A stretch of DNA of 64,000 nt. It comes from Sclerodactyla briareus. Lineage: Eukaryota; Echinodermata; Holothuroidea; Dendrochirotida; Sclerodactylidae. The stretch spans positions 62,001 to 126,000 of the forward strand of contig JAODTK010005646.1 in the NCBI GenBank assembly GCA_026419785.1. Direction: 5' to 3'. The stretch's first letter is position 1, and each line of letters opens with the position of its first letter. Below, in pieces: positions 21,800 to 33,109 of this stretch. The notes beneath the pieces were generated by a model. It saw only the letters and a program-made list of their open reading frames with translations. It had not been told where the DNA came from and did no database searches. The translations under genes were made by a program, and so were the position numbers.

Positions 21800-23330
21800 A
21801 TGACCCAACATATTGGAGACTATAGGGTCCCTGTTCTTAATACAATCACTATATCAAAATATAAACTCCATCCATAGAAACTGAGAAATGTTGAATTTCC
21901 CTAAATGAATTTTATATATAATGATTTTATAGTCATTTCTTCAAAACTACTAGTTCGAGTAATTTTGAAGTAACCTTTCCAGAGTGTATCTGTGTACCCA
22001 GTCGACTATCGTGAAAACGAGCGAAAATTGACCGAACATCAATTAAATAATTTCCCAAAGTTTACCAGAAATAATCGATCCCGACAGCTTTACATTCAGG
22101 CATGATCGCAATGCCTCGCTTGCGATCAATACATACACATTTACATGGCTACATGGTCTAGCGAACAAGAGATATCATTAGAGAGAGCATCTTCGCATAA
22201 TCCAAACATCAGCTGATGTGAAGTCGGGGACGAATCTGGCCATAGAGATTAGTCTATCACTTAGAAATTATTTAAAAAACCTACAGTTTCAAACCTGGTT
22301 TACCTAACAGCGCCCTCAGTCGTTCCATCGGTCGCTGGGGTTATTCATCATGCAGGTCATGCTAATCATCCAATTTCTATGTCATTGGTATGACTCGATC
22401 AGATATCCAATTCTTGCCATTGGACTGTACACGGTCACTCCAACGATATATATATATAGAGGTGTTAAACGTAGCCAAACTCATCTCGCTAGTGTCACAC
22501 ACGTTCACCGTAATTCGACTGAGAGCATTATTTCACAGCCCAATAGGTTTACGTCAGAGATCTCTGGTATCCCCTGATATCTGCCTACCTTCAGTACACG
22601 AGGATCCTGCAAAACCAGCAGCGCAGGCACAGCCGAGAGGGTTTGGCTGACAGAAATAGGGACCCTACAGTCCTCTCCGGGGCACGGGTGCTGACCGTGT
22701 GTCCCATACACCCCCTCATCATTAACTGTAGATTCAAAGATTGAAAGGGTTCAACGACGCCTTAACACGGCTGCACCATACTGACCATATGGGGCCACTG
22801 CAAACATGTGCTATTGGAGAGTGCTACTTCGCGAAACGTGAATCAAAATTGCGCGTCAAAGCTCACACTCCTTTGCTTTGAGGGGAACTAAAATGACTGC
22901 AATTGAGATGAGAGAGGATATGTGTTTACCTTGTAGGGCCGTTCCGCAGACATAACATGACAAACGTACTGATTTAGAACATAAAAACACACAGTTCCCA
23001 CCCACAAACACAAATGATATGTAATTTAATAAAATGATAATATTGCAGAGCTATACAAATGTAGATATGATACAAAATGAGCCACATGAGGATCTCTTCA
23101 TCATTGTGGGTTAAGTGCTGAGCAGGTGGTGATCTGGATTGTGGTGACGCAATGTTTGGAGGGTCTAAGAGGTGGTTTCCCTCTCCCCATGGAAATATGT
23201 TATGTTTAAAACGTCGTTTTTAACATCAAGTACTCACATTTTTCCTCTCTTGGTAGTGTCAGTCATTGTTACCCTCACCCTATCCCTACAAATAAAGTTG
23301 CTCAATGCATTTTCAAGCGAAATATTTTCG
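21800..23330. other. No feature recognised
   Basis: Non-repetitive, AT-rich sequence. A possible hAT-like right end (GGCGCCACCTG near 23385) and a G-run at 23342-23355 lie just to the right, but no left end is found. Confidence 0.35.
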
Positions 23331-24020
23331 GTCAGAATTGATGGGGGGGGGGGGGGCACGCCACCTTCCCCCGTGGCGGCGGCGCCACCTGAAAATAGGG
23401 TAGAAAAATGAAGGTCAGCATGGCTTTGTGATCCTTCCCATGTCGTAGAAATCCGAATATGGGCAGTAACGGGCTGCCTTGGTGTACATAACTATGATAC
23501 TTTCTACCCCCCCTTCGGAATGTACGTAGGTTGCTGGCATTTTTTTTTTATAGACTCACAGTACAAGTACTAACTTCCTTCAGTGAGTTTGAATAATGAG
23601 ATAAAACCCATTGGATCCTGCCAGTAGCTAGAGGGTCCCTCTTTCAGCAAGATCGAGTTCGACAAAAGTGAGGGAGTTTTCCCTAAATCTAACATGGTCA
23701 TATACCGTAGTACCATATCGGGATCGGGCAGAGTGTGTTCATGCTTTACACTTACCATCCTCACCAGAGTCCCAGTAAATCCCACAGGACATAGGCAATC
23801 TATCAGATCATGCATTATTATCCCTCCGTTGTAAACTTCCTGTCGTAGGGATGTCACTGATGGGGGCATACGTAAAAAACCACGCTGGCATCTAAGGGGG
23901 GAAATAATCACGGTTGATCAATCATTCAGACGTAGAGAATCAACAAATCCCACACTGAACGCCACAATTTCTTCCGACTACGGCCAAGATCAGGACCGCG
24001 CAATCGACAGCGGGTGAGTG

Positions 24021-24089
24021 TGGGGGGGGTGGGGGGGGGGGGTGGTGGGGGGGGGGGGGGGGGTGATGGGGGGGGGGGGGGGGGGGGGG
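24021..24089 (+). repeat. Nearly pure G tract
   Basis: About 70 bp on the plus strand that is G except for a few T and one A. It contains many runs of three or more Gs, so it can form G-quadruplexes. Its exact length is likely to be unreliable in any assembly. Confidence 0.9.
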
Positions 24090-24846
24090 AGAGAAGGGCA
24101 ATGCGTGAAGGGGTAGGTAAAATATAGTTATAATCACGAATGATTTCGGACAAAGCATGTCTCAACGCCCTAACCTGCCAAAAACGAAGATGTAAATAAC
24201 ACGAATAGATGAATTCGGGAGAAAAAAAATTGAAGAATGGAAACGTAAATTGCAGGTTATGAATGTGGGGCCAAATAATTGGACATCAGTGAGTAGTCTA
24301 CTGCCCCCTCCTTTCTGGCGGTCTGTCAGTGCGCCTAATATATCTAGGAGGAAGTAGTGCGCCTAACATCTGCCCTAAATTTTCTCTCTGATTGTCACCT
24401 TACAGCACCATTTATCCATTACATACTGGATTGACACTATACCATTCACTTTCTGATTTATCATTTTCTTTTTTTGGGTCCTGAAGTGTTTTTTAGTGGC
24501 CTAAATTGTGGATTTTTGTGTCGCTAAGTTACTGTTCCTGACTATTTTGTGGTTTGTTAGGACAGCCTACACTTAGGCCTATTGGATTCTGGATCCTAGC
24601 TTTTTCCGACTGTCCCCATGTTATTAATCATTTGAACATGCAAGTTTCCAGGATTACAACTCTGGGATTATCTCTTCGTTTGGCGCTGCTGTTACAGCCT
24701 TTAGTGATTATCCGGTTATTCGTCTCATGTCAATTGGAATACAGGACCAAGTAAGGAACTTGAAAATTACCAGGGTTTATATTGACACAGGTTGTCGATT
24801 ACCCTGACCAGTACTTGTACATTGAAATAGAATTTAGGTTGAGCAT

Positions 24847-24873
24847 GGTGATGTGGTCCCAAACCCTGGTCCT
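24847..24873 (+). other. Degenerate 2A-like motif before the LINE endonuclease
   Basis: This codes for GDVVPNPGP. The canonical ribosome-skipping motif is D-[VI]-E-x-N-P-G-P, so the Glu is changed to Val here. 2A-like sequences N-terminal to the endonuclease are known in APE-type LINEs of sea urchins, lancelets and molluscs. Here the motif lies about 80 codons before recognisable endonuclease sequence, on the same strand. An in-frame stop lies just upstream. Confidence 0.55.
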
Positions 24874-25119
24874 GTTCCAGAGAGAACAACCTCTGTGGCG
24901 TCCCTGATCAACCGGGGGAGTCGCGACATAGTACCATCGCATTCAGCTGAGCATTGAATACAGTACCGCAGAACTGACCTTCTCACCTTCGTCCATTTTA
25001 ACGCCTTGTTAGCCAGGATGGTATGGGAATCAATCCAGTCCAACTGGGATATCCTCCAAGCGCCCGACCCACCGGGACACAAGGGAGTAATAGGATGGTG
25101 AGAACCAGGTTTGTGGATT

Positions 25120-25790
25120 CATGTTACGCTACTTTCCTGTAATGGGAACATTGATCACAATTGCAGCATTATTCGAAGCTGCTCTTTGGAATGCCGAGGT
25201 CGATAAAAATAAATACATCAATTACCGAGTTTGTATCTCGTACCACATGACCATACTTGCCCTGAGCCCGAACCTGTTAACTGGTGATCACCGCGATTAT
25301 CGTACTTGGCTGACCTTGGTTCATCTTTGGCCATCTCACAAATTTATCACCTCCTCGTCCACATAGGAAAGGTGGTTGCTCGGTGTTTGCCTCCATAGGA
25401 CGTTTTCAGTCCGTGTTGAGAAGGTACACGACTACCCAGAGTCGGTTGAATACATGAACTGTTGGTTACTGGTACGGATAAAAGACCCTTCCTCTGGTGA
25501 TCGTGTACCGCCTCCTCTGTTCAGCGAGTGGCAGGTCGAGTGCGCCACATTTTTTCAAGAATTTCCTCTTTTCTTGAGATTTTGATACTGAACAAACATA
25601 TTGGTTATTGCTGGAATTTCAACTTCATATTAACAGCCCATGACCGTGATTCGGTCCACTTTTTGTCAGAGTTGATTCGCAGCAAACTGAACCAGCTTGT
25701 TTGACTTTCCGACCCACCAAAAGAGGCATACTCTTGACCTTATGCTGACTCGTTAATCAGATAAAGTACTACCTCTCAATATCGAGTACT
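25120..25790 (+). pseudogene. LINE APE endonuclease remnant
   Basis: Recognisable pieces are HMTILALSPNLLTGDHRD (compare 'LTETWLTGDHRD'), KDPSSGDRVPPP, FFQEFPLFL, and WNFNF at about 25612-25626 where active enzymes have GDFN-x-H. The catalytic Asp is lost through a base change or deletion. At least three frames are needed to follow the domain. It continues into linker sequence near 25790. Confidence 0.75.
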
Positions 25791-25999
25791 ACTTACACTT
25801 GCCTTCGACACGCTGTTGTTTTTTGCACCTGGCAATTGGGGGGGGACAACCAAACCTTTCAAAACCAATCCTCTTTTTCGTACGTTTGAGGCATTGACAT
25901 GATCATTTATGACATGATATGCACGAATCGCATTATGTACAATCCTGCTGATAATGCCGATGTCTTGTAGAGCGTAAACATGTGTTAAAAGAATTCTTA

Positions 26000-27310
26000 A
26001 CATGCATGCTCCATTAGTTTCAAGAACAATCCCTGCTCGTCCTTGTCTCCCCTGGTTCGGCAGTGCCATCGCTGAAGCAACATCGGCGGATGGAGAAACG
26101 TTGGCGTTCTTCTGGATTAGAAATCCACCATCAATTTTCAATCCCAGCTCGAGAGAGTATCAAAACTACTCGCTCATACCAAGTCTCACTTCTATGCCAG
26201 GAACTGGAGAGCGTTGCCCCAAAGCTTCTTCAGAAGTTTCAACAATCTTCATCACTCGCACATCTAACACTCTTCCAACAGAAAATACCTCTGGATTACC
26301 TCTGGCCGAGCGTTTCTCATAATGTTTTGCCGCCCTTTGTTTTTTTGTGAGAAGACTGAAATATTATACACTTCCTAAACGCTTCTTCTGCGCCCCATAA
26401 TTAGCCAACATCGTTTTTCAAACAACGAACAGAGATTCGTGATTTTTCAGCTTCGTCAGAAGAAACGGTCAGCGATATCTCTCTCAGTCGAAGTCGACCA
26501 CTTGTGACTCGATCCGGTTCCTACTGACATCCTGAAGAATTGCAGAACCGACTCGTTCCGGTCATTACTAAACTTACTATTTAGTGGCTTACTGATGGCT
26601 AAGTTTCCGCATCACTTAAGTTCTCTCATGTTCGCCCTACTTAAGTCGGGTGGACTTGACTCAGAAAACTTAACAGAATTACCGCCCCGAACTCGCACTT
26701 ACAGTTTATAGAAAAGTCTTGGATAGAGCAATTGCTCCAGCTTCATCCTACTTCAGAAAATAACTTATTTTGCAGCGTCCATCGGCTTACATAAAACACC
26801 ACCGCTGTGAGACGGAGGCTCGTTTCGGGTAGTAAATGACGTACTCCCGGAACTTGCAGTGGTGAAGAAGCTATGCTACTTACTTTTAGATTATTCTTCT
26901 GCCTTTGACCCTATTAACCAATATATTTTTGCTTAATCGTCCTACTATAGATATGGTTTGTGCAATGCATTGAACTTGTTATCATCTTATTTGAAACATA
27001 GTCCACTGTGTTTAATCAAATAATTCTAAATCTCCGTTCAGGTGTCACCTCATGGTGTTTCGCCAGGGATCGGTAATTGCCCTCTTGTGTTCAGCTTATA
27101 TCTGCACCGCCTCCATGAACATGTTTGTATCACAATCTAAACTGTATAATGTATGCCGATGATACAGCAATTTTTTGTTCATGGATATTGTAACGGTTTC
27201 GGATTCCATCCTCAAGTTGTAGTATTGTGTCAGTGATATAAAACACTGGTCTACTTCTCATGGTTTGAAACTCAATGCCGAGAAGACAGAGAATTCACTT
27301 TCCTATAAGT
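26000..27310 (+). pseudogene. LINE linker and reverse transcriptase remnant
   Basis: Landmarks are HAPLVSRTIPARPCLPWF (about 26005-26060), RRMEKRWRSSGLEIHHQF, LDPVPTDILKNC (26508-26543), the S-N-L motif region near 26690, LLLDYSSAFDPINQ (motif A, about 26878-26920), a decayed 'GVPQGS' segment near 27060, YADDT (27152-27166), and LKLNAEKTE (27264-27290). The YADDT catalytic pair is intact, but many frame shifts and stops remove function. Confidence 0.85.
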
Positions 27311-27419
27311 TTAGACAATTCTCATAAGATTAGCTAGTGACCTATTGAATATCGTCATTGATATTGTTCCATAACTCTGTACGTAACTCGATGCACATCG
27401 ATTAAACTCATGTCATCTA

Positions 27420-28130
27420 CCATGAACGACTATTGAATCAAATATGCAAATCAGCACACTTTTGCTCTCCGTAGAATTGGTCTGTTCGTCCGTACTTGTC
27501 TAGGAAAGGTAAAGAAAGGCTAGTTCATGCTCATGGTATGTCCGTATTGGATTCTGTAATTGTCATTTATATGGTAATCCAGACTTTCAAATTAGCAGGT
27601 TACAGAGAATTCAAAATTCTGCTGCAGGTTGGTTTACTCTTACTAAGAAACGTTAGCACATTACACAAGTCTTACATGATTTACACTGGCTTCTCAGTTA
27701 AGAAACGCATCGAGTATAAAATTTGACACTTACTTTCCTCTGTTTAGCGGGGATGCTCCATCGTATCTTCAGACGTTGTTTGCCAAGGTTCGTCCCACCA
27801 GGAGTCTTCGGGCCTCTTCCCGCTGTCTTCCTGGTTCGTTCGCCTTTTGCGGTGACTAGATTTTACGGAGGCTCGTACTTTTGCGGGCTGTCTGCTTGGA
27901 CTTTGGACCGATCTCCCTAATCACCTTAACCAGTTAATGGCACTTATAGCACTTTCAAGTCTCCTTTGACGACCTATTTTTCCGAAGTGGATGGTCTGTT
28001 GATGGTCGTTGTTATTGTTTTTTTTTTTCATATTGGTTTTTCTGTACGGTCATCGCGTAGAGACTTCTCTTTGTTTGACAGTGATATGCGCTTATAAAAA
28101 ATGGTTCATTTAATTATTATTATTATTATA
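27420..28130 (+). pseudogene. LINE C-terminal region, 3' UTR and (ATT)n tail
   Basis: The phrases SVLDSVIVIYM and VKKRIEYKI correspond to 'SRLDYCNSLLY' and 'VRQRIEYKI' in CR1/L2-type proteins. The last recognisable coding phrase is near 27890. A GCGCTTATAAA block and (ATT)n follow at 28088-28130. Confidence 0.75.
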
Positions 28131-29213
28131 AAGGTAAGATAGCACAACTGTAAGGAATGACTGACTTGAGGTCAATATGTGACTCTCGAGGACGAAACAT
28201 GAAAAAGCTAAATTCCCGACTGCTTCAGTAGGACATTTACAGTTTAAACTCCCCAACTACCATCTGGCTTCATGACGACTCGAGCACGGACAACTCGGGT
28301 TGGATGATCATTACACTTGTGTGATAGTGTACAAGCTTTGATTGGAGGTTTTGGTATGGGGAACATTCATTAGGCACTCCACAACATAGTAGCGCCTTTC
28401 TCTACGTTCATATTTTTGGTATAGGCGTCCTTTGAAAATTACATGGCGCGTGTGCTTCGCGCGGGTGTGGTGTATGTGTGCGTGTTGCGTGCGCATGATT
28501 GGTTGTTTTCATAGAAATAAACACTATTCTTTTATGACGTGGCCAACTTCCAAAACTGTTATGAGAGGACGTAGTACAATTTTGTTTAGTCGAACTGACG
28601 TAACCCCTTCGCCTCACTCGAGCTGAACTTTATTATCCGTTGAAGACAGCCAAACAAATGCAGACTTCCGATGAACCAGTGGCGGGAACGGGGCATGCAT
28701 TTATTGTTTACAAACAACACCTGTATTCATCACTCCGGCCTCCAAACTGATTCTAGCATTTAACAACTTTGGTTTACCTAGCCTAAATCTTCCATTCATC
28801 TTCGGAATCACATTGGACCCCTCAATCATTCGGAGAATTGGAACCGGCAACCCTGACGGGGTTCCTATGCGGCACTTACTGGTACATTGAGTCGCATGAT
28901 CGCATGTTGACCACGCGTGCCGCCAGTTCTTGATAAACCTTCATATACACACGCCGACGCTGACGTCCAACGTTTTGTATCGGTTACAGAGCCTAACGCC
29001 GTTCGCAACTTTCTTTACACTTTCCCTTGTGGCGCGTGACAGGGGATATTGTCCCGGGTGTCCGTCCATCCAATGAAATGGCGAACAAAAAGTGGTGAGG
29101 AAGCGGAAAAACGACGATGCTTATAAGTCGTTCCGATCAACACTTATGGCTGGAATTTTTGAATATTGCCCTCTTGGTACCCTTCTGGTTCAACTAGTAC
29201 GTCCATCCTTTTG

Positions 29214-29334
29214 TCTGTATGTATGTATGTATGTATGTATGATGTATGTATGTATGTATGTATGTCTGTACGTATGTATGTATGTATGTATGTATTTAAT
29301 GTATGTAATGTATGTATGTATGTATGTATGTATG
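29214..29334 (+). repeat. (ATGT)n microsatellite
   Basis: About 25 ATGT units with several single-base slips and one TTTA interruption. The long open frames here on both strands are repeat artefacts. Confidence 0.95.
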
Positions 29335-29569
29335 CGACTCCTGATTGTGAACACAGTAATCGACCCACCTTGATGGATGAAACTCACACTCGGTTGTGAG
29401 GTTTCCAATAATGAGGACATGCTTCATGTTGTTTCCGGGTCAGGTCAGGTAATCTGAGGTCAACTGAGGTAAAAGTATTAATACCTTGTGAACACTATAA
29501 ATCCGAGTGCTCAGTTTTCGATCATCCGAAATTCGTATGCACTTTTTCATTGAAGCCCGGCGCATATCC

Positions 29570-29765
29570 AGGGGGGGGTCTGGGGCGCGCGCCCCCCGTG
29601 TAAGAGAAGAGGGAAACGGGAAAAGGGGGAAAGAAAAAGAAAAGGGAGGAGGAGAAAAAGAAAAAGAAACCGTGTCTCTGTAGAGAGAAAAAGCGGAAAG
29701 AGAAGGAGGAGGGACAAGACGAAAGGGGAGGGGATAGAAGGAATGAGAGAAAGGAAAATGGGTGA
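29570..29765 (+). repeat. Polypurine tract with G-run and palindromic GCGCGCGC start
   Basis: CCAGGGGGGGGTC and GGCGCGCGCCCCCC are followed by about 170 bp that are almost all A and G. The opening words resemble hAT-like G-rich termini elsewhere in the window. A mirror-like purine tract of this length can adopt triplex (H-DNA) structure. Confidence 0.7.
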
Positions 29766-30104
29766 TAAAAAAATGCTAGAAACCACAACACTGAAAGGAG
29801 GTAGTGCTATGTGAGTCATCTGAAACCGTGCGTAAGAATGTTCCCACAGATTCACCCGCCGCACTAGCCCCAATCTTCTGCGGTCTAATCAGTTTTACAT
29901 CATCACTTCCGATTCGGATGATAAAATATCATATTCGGCCGGAACCCGCCCTCCCCCACCCACTACAGGCTATCAGGGAAAACGTAATGGGGTTAACAAT
30001 GATTTTGGTGAATCCGCCACATACCCACTATAAGGCATTAAGTTGAATTCAATTTCGGCATAAATTCATGTTGACATCCTTTGTCGAAAGTATTGACCAT
30101 AATC

Positions 30105-30390
30105 CATGGGCGGCGATCCGTATCCTCGAGTGGGGGGGGGGGTATGTTTTGTGAGACTATCTAAGCGGAGTGGGGACACCATTGGGTTGACGCTGAGCCG
30201 GAAAAAACATACATTTTTTGGAATCTACAAACCCTCTAGAGTCGCCGGAAACGGCACTTCTCTGGTTTCAACAGGCATATACTCAGCTCTAAATAGAGAT
30301 ATCAGGTCATGAAATAATCTCATATTCAACATTCAAACTAGTTTTTTTTAAGTTTTTTTTTTGTCTTTTTTAGGGGGGGGCATGCGTTCC
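30105..30390 (+). repeat. Fragment of the CTAAGCGG/G-run repeat family
   Basis: CATGGGCGGCGATCCG, a G-run, then CTATCTAAGCGGAGTGG and CACCATTGGGTTGACGC match sequence at 9050-9110 and, less well, at 43038-43070. The left end resembles the hAT-like termini. No right end was found. Confidence 0.5.
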
Positions 30391-31723
30391 CTTCGAATTT
30401 CGAGGGCTCTCTTATATAGCCCATGGAGGTAACAGCCTCGCGTATGCTATTACAGGCCCATGCAAGTATGTGAGGTATTACATCTTTTATTCTTCATCAT
30501 AAGCAAATGTTTTTATTTATTATATCCTGCGAATTTTGTTGTTTTACAGGTTTTACGACTTTCTCGTCTCCCGCTTACGAAGTTGCACCGTCTATTCGGG
30601 TATCAAGCACACAACACCTGAGCAGGCACAGCGTGACGCCCCCCCCCCCCCCAGTTTGAATCGAGTAGCGCACTCGGGCTAAGTAAGAGCGGGGGACGAA
30701 GTAAAATGTTCACACACACACAAAAAAAACACTTCTGTCCAGTTGTAATTAGATGAATTGAGGCAACATTTTGAGGTTTGCGTATTATATTCGGATAATC
30801 TGACAAGTTCCACCATTTCAATGTCTAGCGCCCCTACATAAACTGAGGCTGTGAAAAGTTCAGGGAAGATCGGGAGTGCCCTTTTCTAACAAGCTGGGAG
30901 CCTCATAGCCCATCTTCCTGTGTAAACCCCCCCAACCGATGCTGTCCTCTCCGATCAGATATTGACAACGACCATATGATTTTTTTTTACCATACACGTG
31001 CACTGTTGAACTGCAGTATCCTTGCTATCAGACTGCTTGAATTTTTTCAGCGCGTGCTTTCTCCAGCGCTACTCTCGGAAGTTGCCTGCTCTCCTAGTGT
31101 CCATAAGCGTTTATATCATGATTGGGACGAAGAGCTAAAGTTGGGCTAATGTCCCTAAATTTTCGCTGGTAATCATGATTTTTCTCAGATGTTCTTCTGG
31201 AATCTTAAGGAAAATTGCGCACTCCGCTCGCCCGGTGCATTGTGGTATGGCGTAAGCCTGCTGAACATCTGGCTTGAAAGATTAAGCCTGGGACAACGAT
31301 TGGACCGAAGTCTGCATAATGTCACAATTTCCAACGTACGAGGAACCCTTCACTAAGTTTGGTTACCGTACTTTCCTGTTCGCGAATTTTCCGATCTAAA
31401 AAAAACTGGGGTTCCCTCTATTTCTCGCCGTGTCAAGCTTTGCCGCTCACAGTGATTTTCCGCGCCAAAAACCGACTGTTCCATTGCTAAGTTCTGGGAA
31501 TTCTTCCGTGATTAGTCCCAACAATGGCTTTAAATAAATTATGTATCTCTGGAATATAGGACCAGAAACAAGACTTCAAAGAACTGTCAACTAACATGAA
31601 AAATAAATGTCAAAGCTAACGACTTCACTCCCCTTTTGCCGATTGCTACAAACATACACACCGTCACTCGCCCAATTAAACCGCCGGCGCCGCCGTCACA
31701 TTATCCTAATTTTTACCTGGTCA

Positions 31724-32017
31724 AAGTGGCGTACCCACGAGGGGAGGGGAGTTGGGGCTCAGAACCTCCCCCCCCCCTATGACCCAAGTGATAATTTTTT
31801 TTGACACAAAAGTTTTTTTTCTTGCAGTTTCGGTAGAGGTTTTGCAGCGTTTTTCATCAAATGTTGCAGCAGCCTGTGTCTAAGGGCCCATATAATTGTA
31901 CTTATTCGGCCAAATAGAGGTGAAGCCATTAATGAGGGGCGGCACTTCCCTTGGGTTCCAAGCTCACGCCTCCCCCCCCCCCCCCCCACCCCATGACAAA
32001 TCCCCGGTACGCGCCTG
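31724..32017 (+). mobile_element. hAT-like MITE (GTGGCGTACC ends)
   Basis: It runs from AAGTGGCGTACCC to GGTACGCGCCTG, with a G-run inside the left end and a C-run (31972-31987) inside the right. It aligns with 55744-56001: ATGTTGCAGCAGCCTGTG and ATTGTACTTATTCGGCCAAA against ATATTGCAGCAGCATGTG and TTTGTACTTATTTGCCAA. The flanking octamers do not match clearly. Confidence 0.65.
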
Positions 32018-32129
32018 TGCCATTCTATTGTCTACGCTGAATGTGCCAATTAGATGAGAGCCAAAAGTCGAAATAGCGATAATAAAGTCTGGCTTTCGTT
32101 TTTTTTTTATTCCATTCCCAAGCGTGTTT

Positions 32130-32325
32130 TCCATTGCCCTGTCTCACCTTTCAATCCCTTACTTCCCTTTTCCTTCCTTCTCCTCTTTCTTCCTTTTCCT
32201 CCTACCCTCTTTCCCCTCTGCTCTCCAGTCCTCCTCTGCCTCTTTTCCTTCTTTTCCTCTTCTTTACGTTTTCCTCGTTTCACTCTTCTTTTCCTCCCTC
32301 GTTCTCCTTTTTGTCGACAGGCCAA
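32130..32325 (+). repeat. Polypyrimidine tract
   Basis: About 190 bp are almost all C and T. The reverse complement looks like the purine tract at 29590-29760. Open frames here are compositional artefacts. Confidence 0.85.
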
Positions 32326-33109
32326 AAATTTGGCCTGACGCGACCACAGTTGTGAGTGGGGTGACCAATGAGCAGTATAACAAAAAATAGTAACACGTCC
32401 GGAATTCATTTTTTCCTTCAGAATGATTCGAAATAGTTTTACCCTTTCTGATCCATGCGGATATACGGATTCCTGTTAAAGGCCCTCATCGAGCGGCCAG
32501 CCACGGGCGATTTCCACCCGACGATTAGGTGGACTCTACTCTTAGCCAGAATCGCGCCGGTGAGAGCGTCGGCACCTGTCCTGCCCATTTTAGCGGGCCT
32601 AAGTTACCCCCCCCCCCTCCTCACAAGGGCCGACTCCGAGCTCGGGCATATCCGAGTCAATCGATTGCTAAGATATTGCCAGCTCGTTTTCCGGGAGTCC
32701 TGGCTAAGACACGGTCATCACACCGGAACTTGAATACTGTATATCGAAAACCGAAGGGGTCAATAAGACCTTAATGTTTTCACTCGGAGCCCTAGTCGGC
32801 CGAGATCCGAGCGGGCTGATCCGAGGCGATCGAGTCCTTTGTATCGCTAGACACCTGACCGAAGCACCCGGTGATGATTTCATGTACGCCTACTTTCTAT
32901 AACATCAAGAACGGGAAGGTAATTAAAAAAAATCGATCGCGAGCAGCACACCCGAAAGTCATTGCTAAGGGGCCAAAAATCAAAATGTGGAATGACAGAG
33001 TAATACTTGTTCCGAAACATTTATAGATGAGGAGAGGGGGGGGGGAGTATAAATCTTCGTTCTCGAAGGCACGATATAATCGATATTTTGTAGCATTTTT
33101 CATCGTCAC

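Larger units (their letters stand above)
24847..28130 (+). mobile_element. Decayed CR1/L2-like non-LTR retrotransposon (LINE)
   Basis: In order, the plus strand shows a 2A-like motif, an APE-type endonuclease (about 25120-25790), the linker, reverse transcriptase motifs (26500-27300), the C-terminal region, and a (ATT)n tail at 28112-28130. Every part has stops and frame shifts, so the element is dead. The (ATT)n tail and the phrase order are typical of CR1/L2-group LINEs. The clade would need a phylogeny. No target duplication was found. Confidence 0.85.

Noticed and set aside
23926-24165. Proline-rich frames
   Set aside because: They are translations of the G-run tract on the minus strand.
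29092-29420. Frames with CMYVCMYV or THTYIHTY repeats
   Set aside because: Artefacts of the (ATGT)n microsatellite on both strands.
32054-32409. Several overlapping frames rich in Phe/Leu/Ser or Lys/Arg/Glu
   Set aside because: They come from the polypyrimidine tract and its complement.
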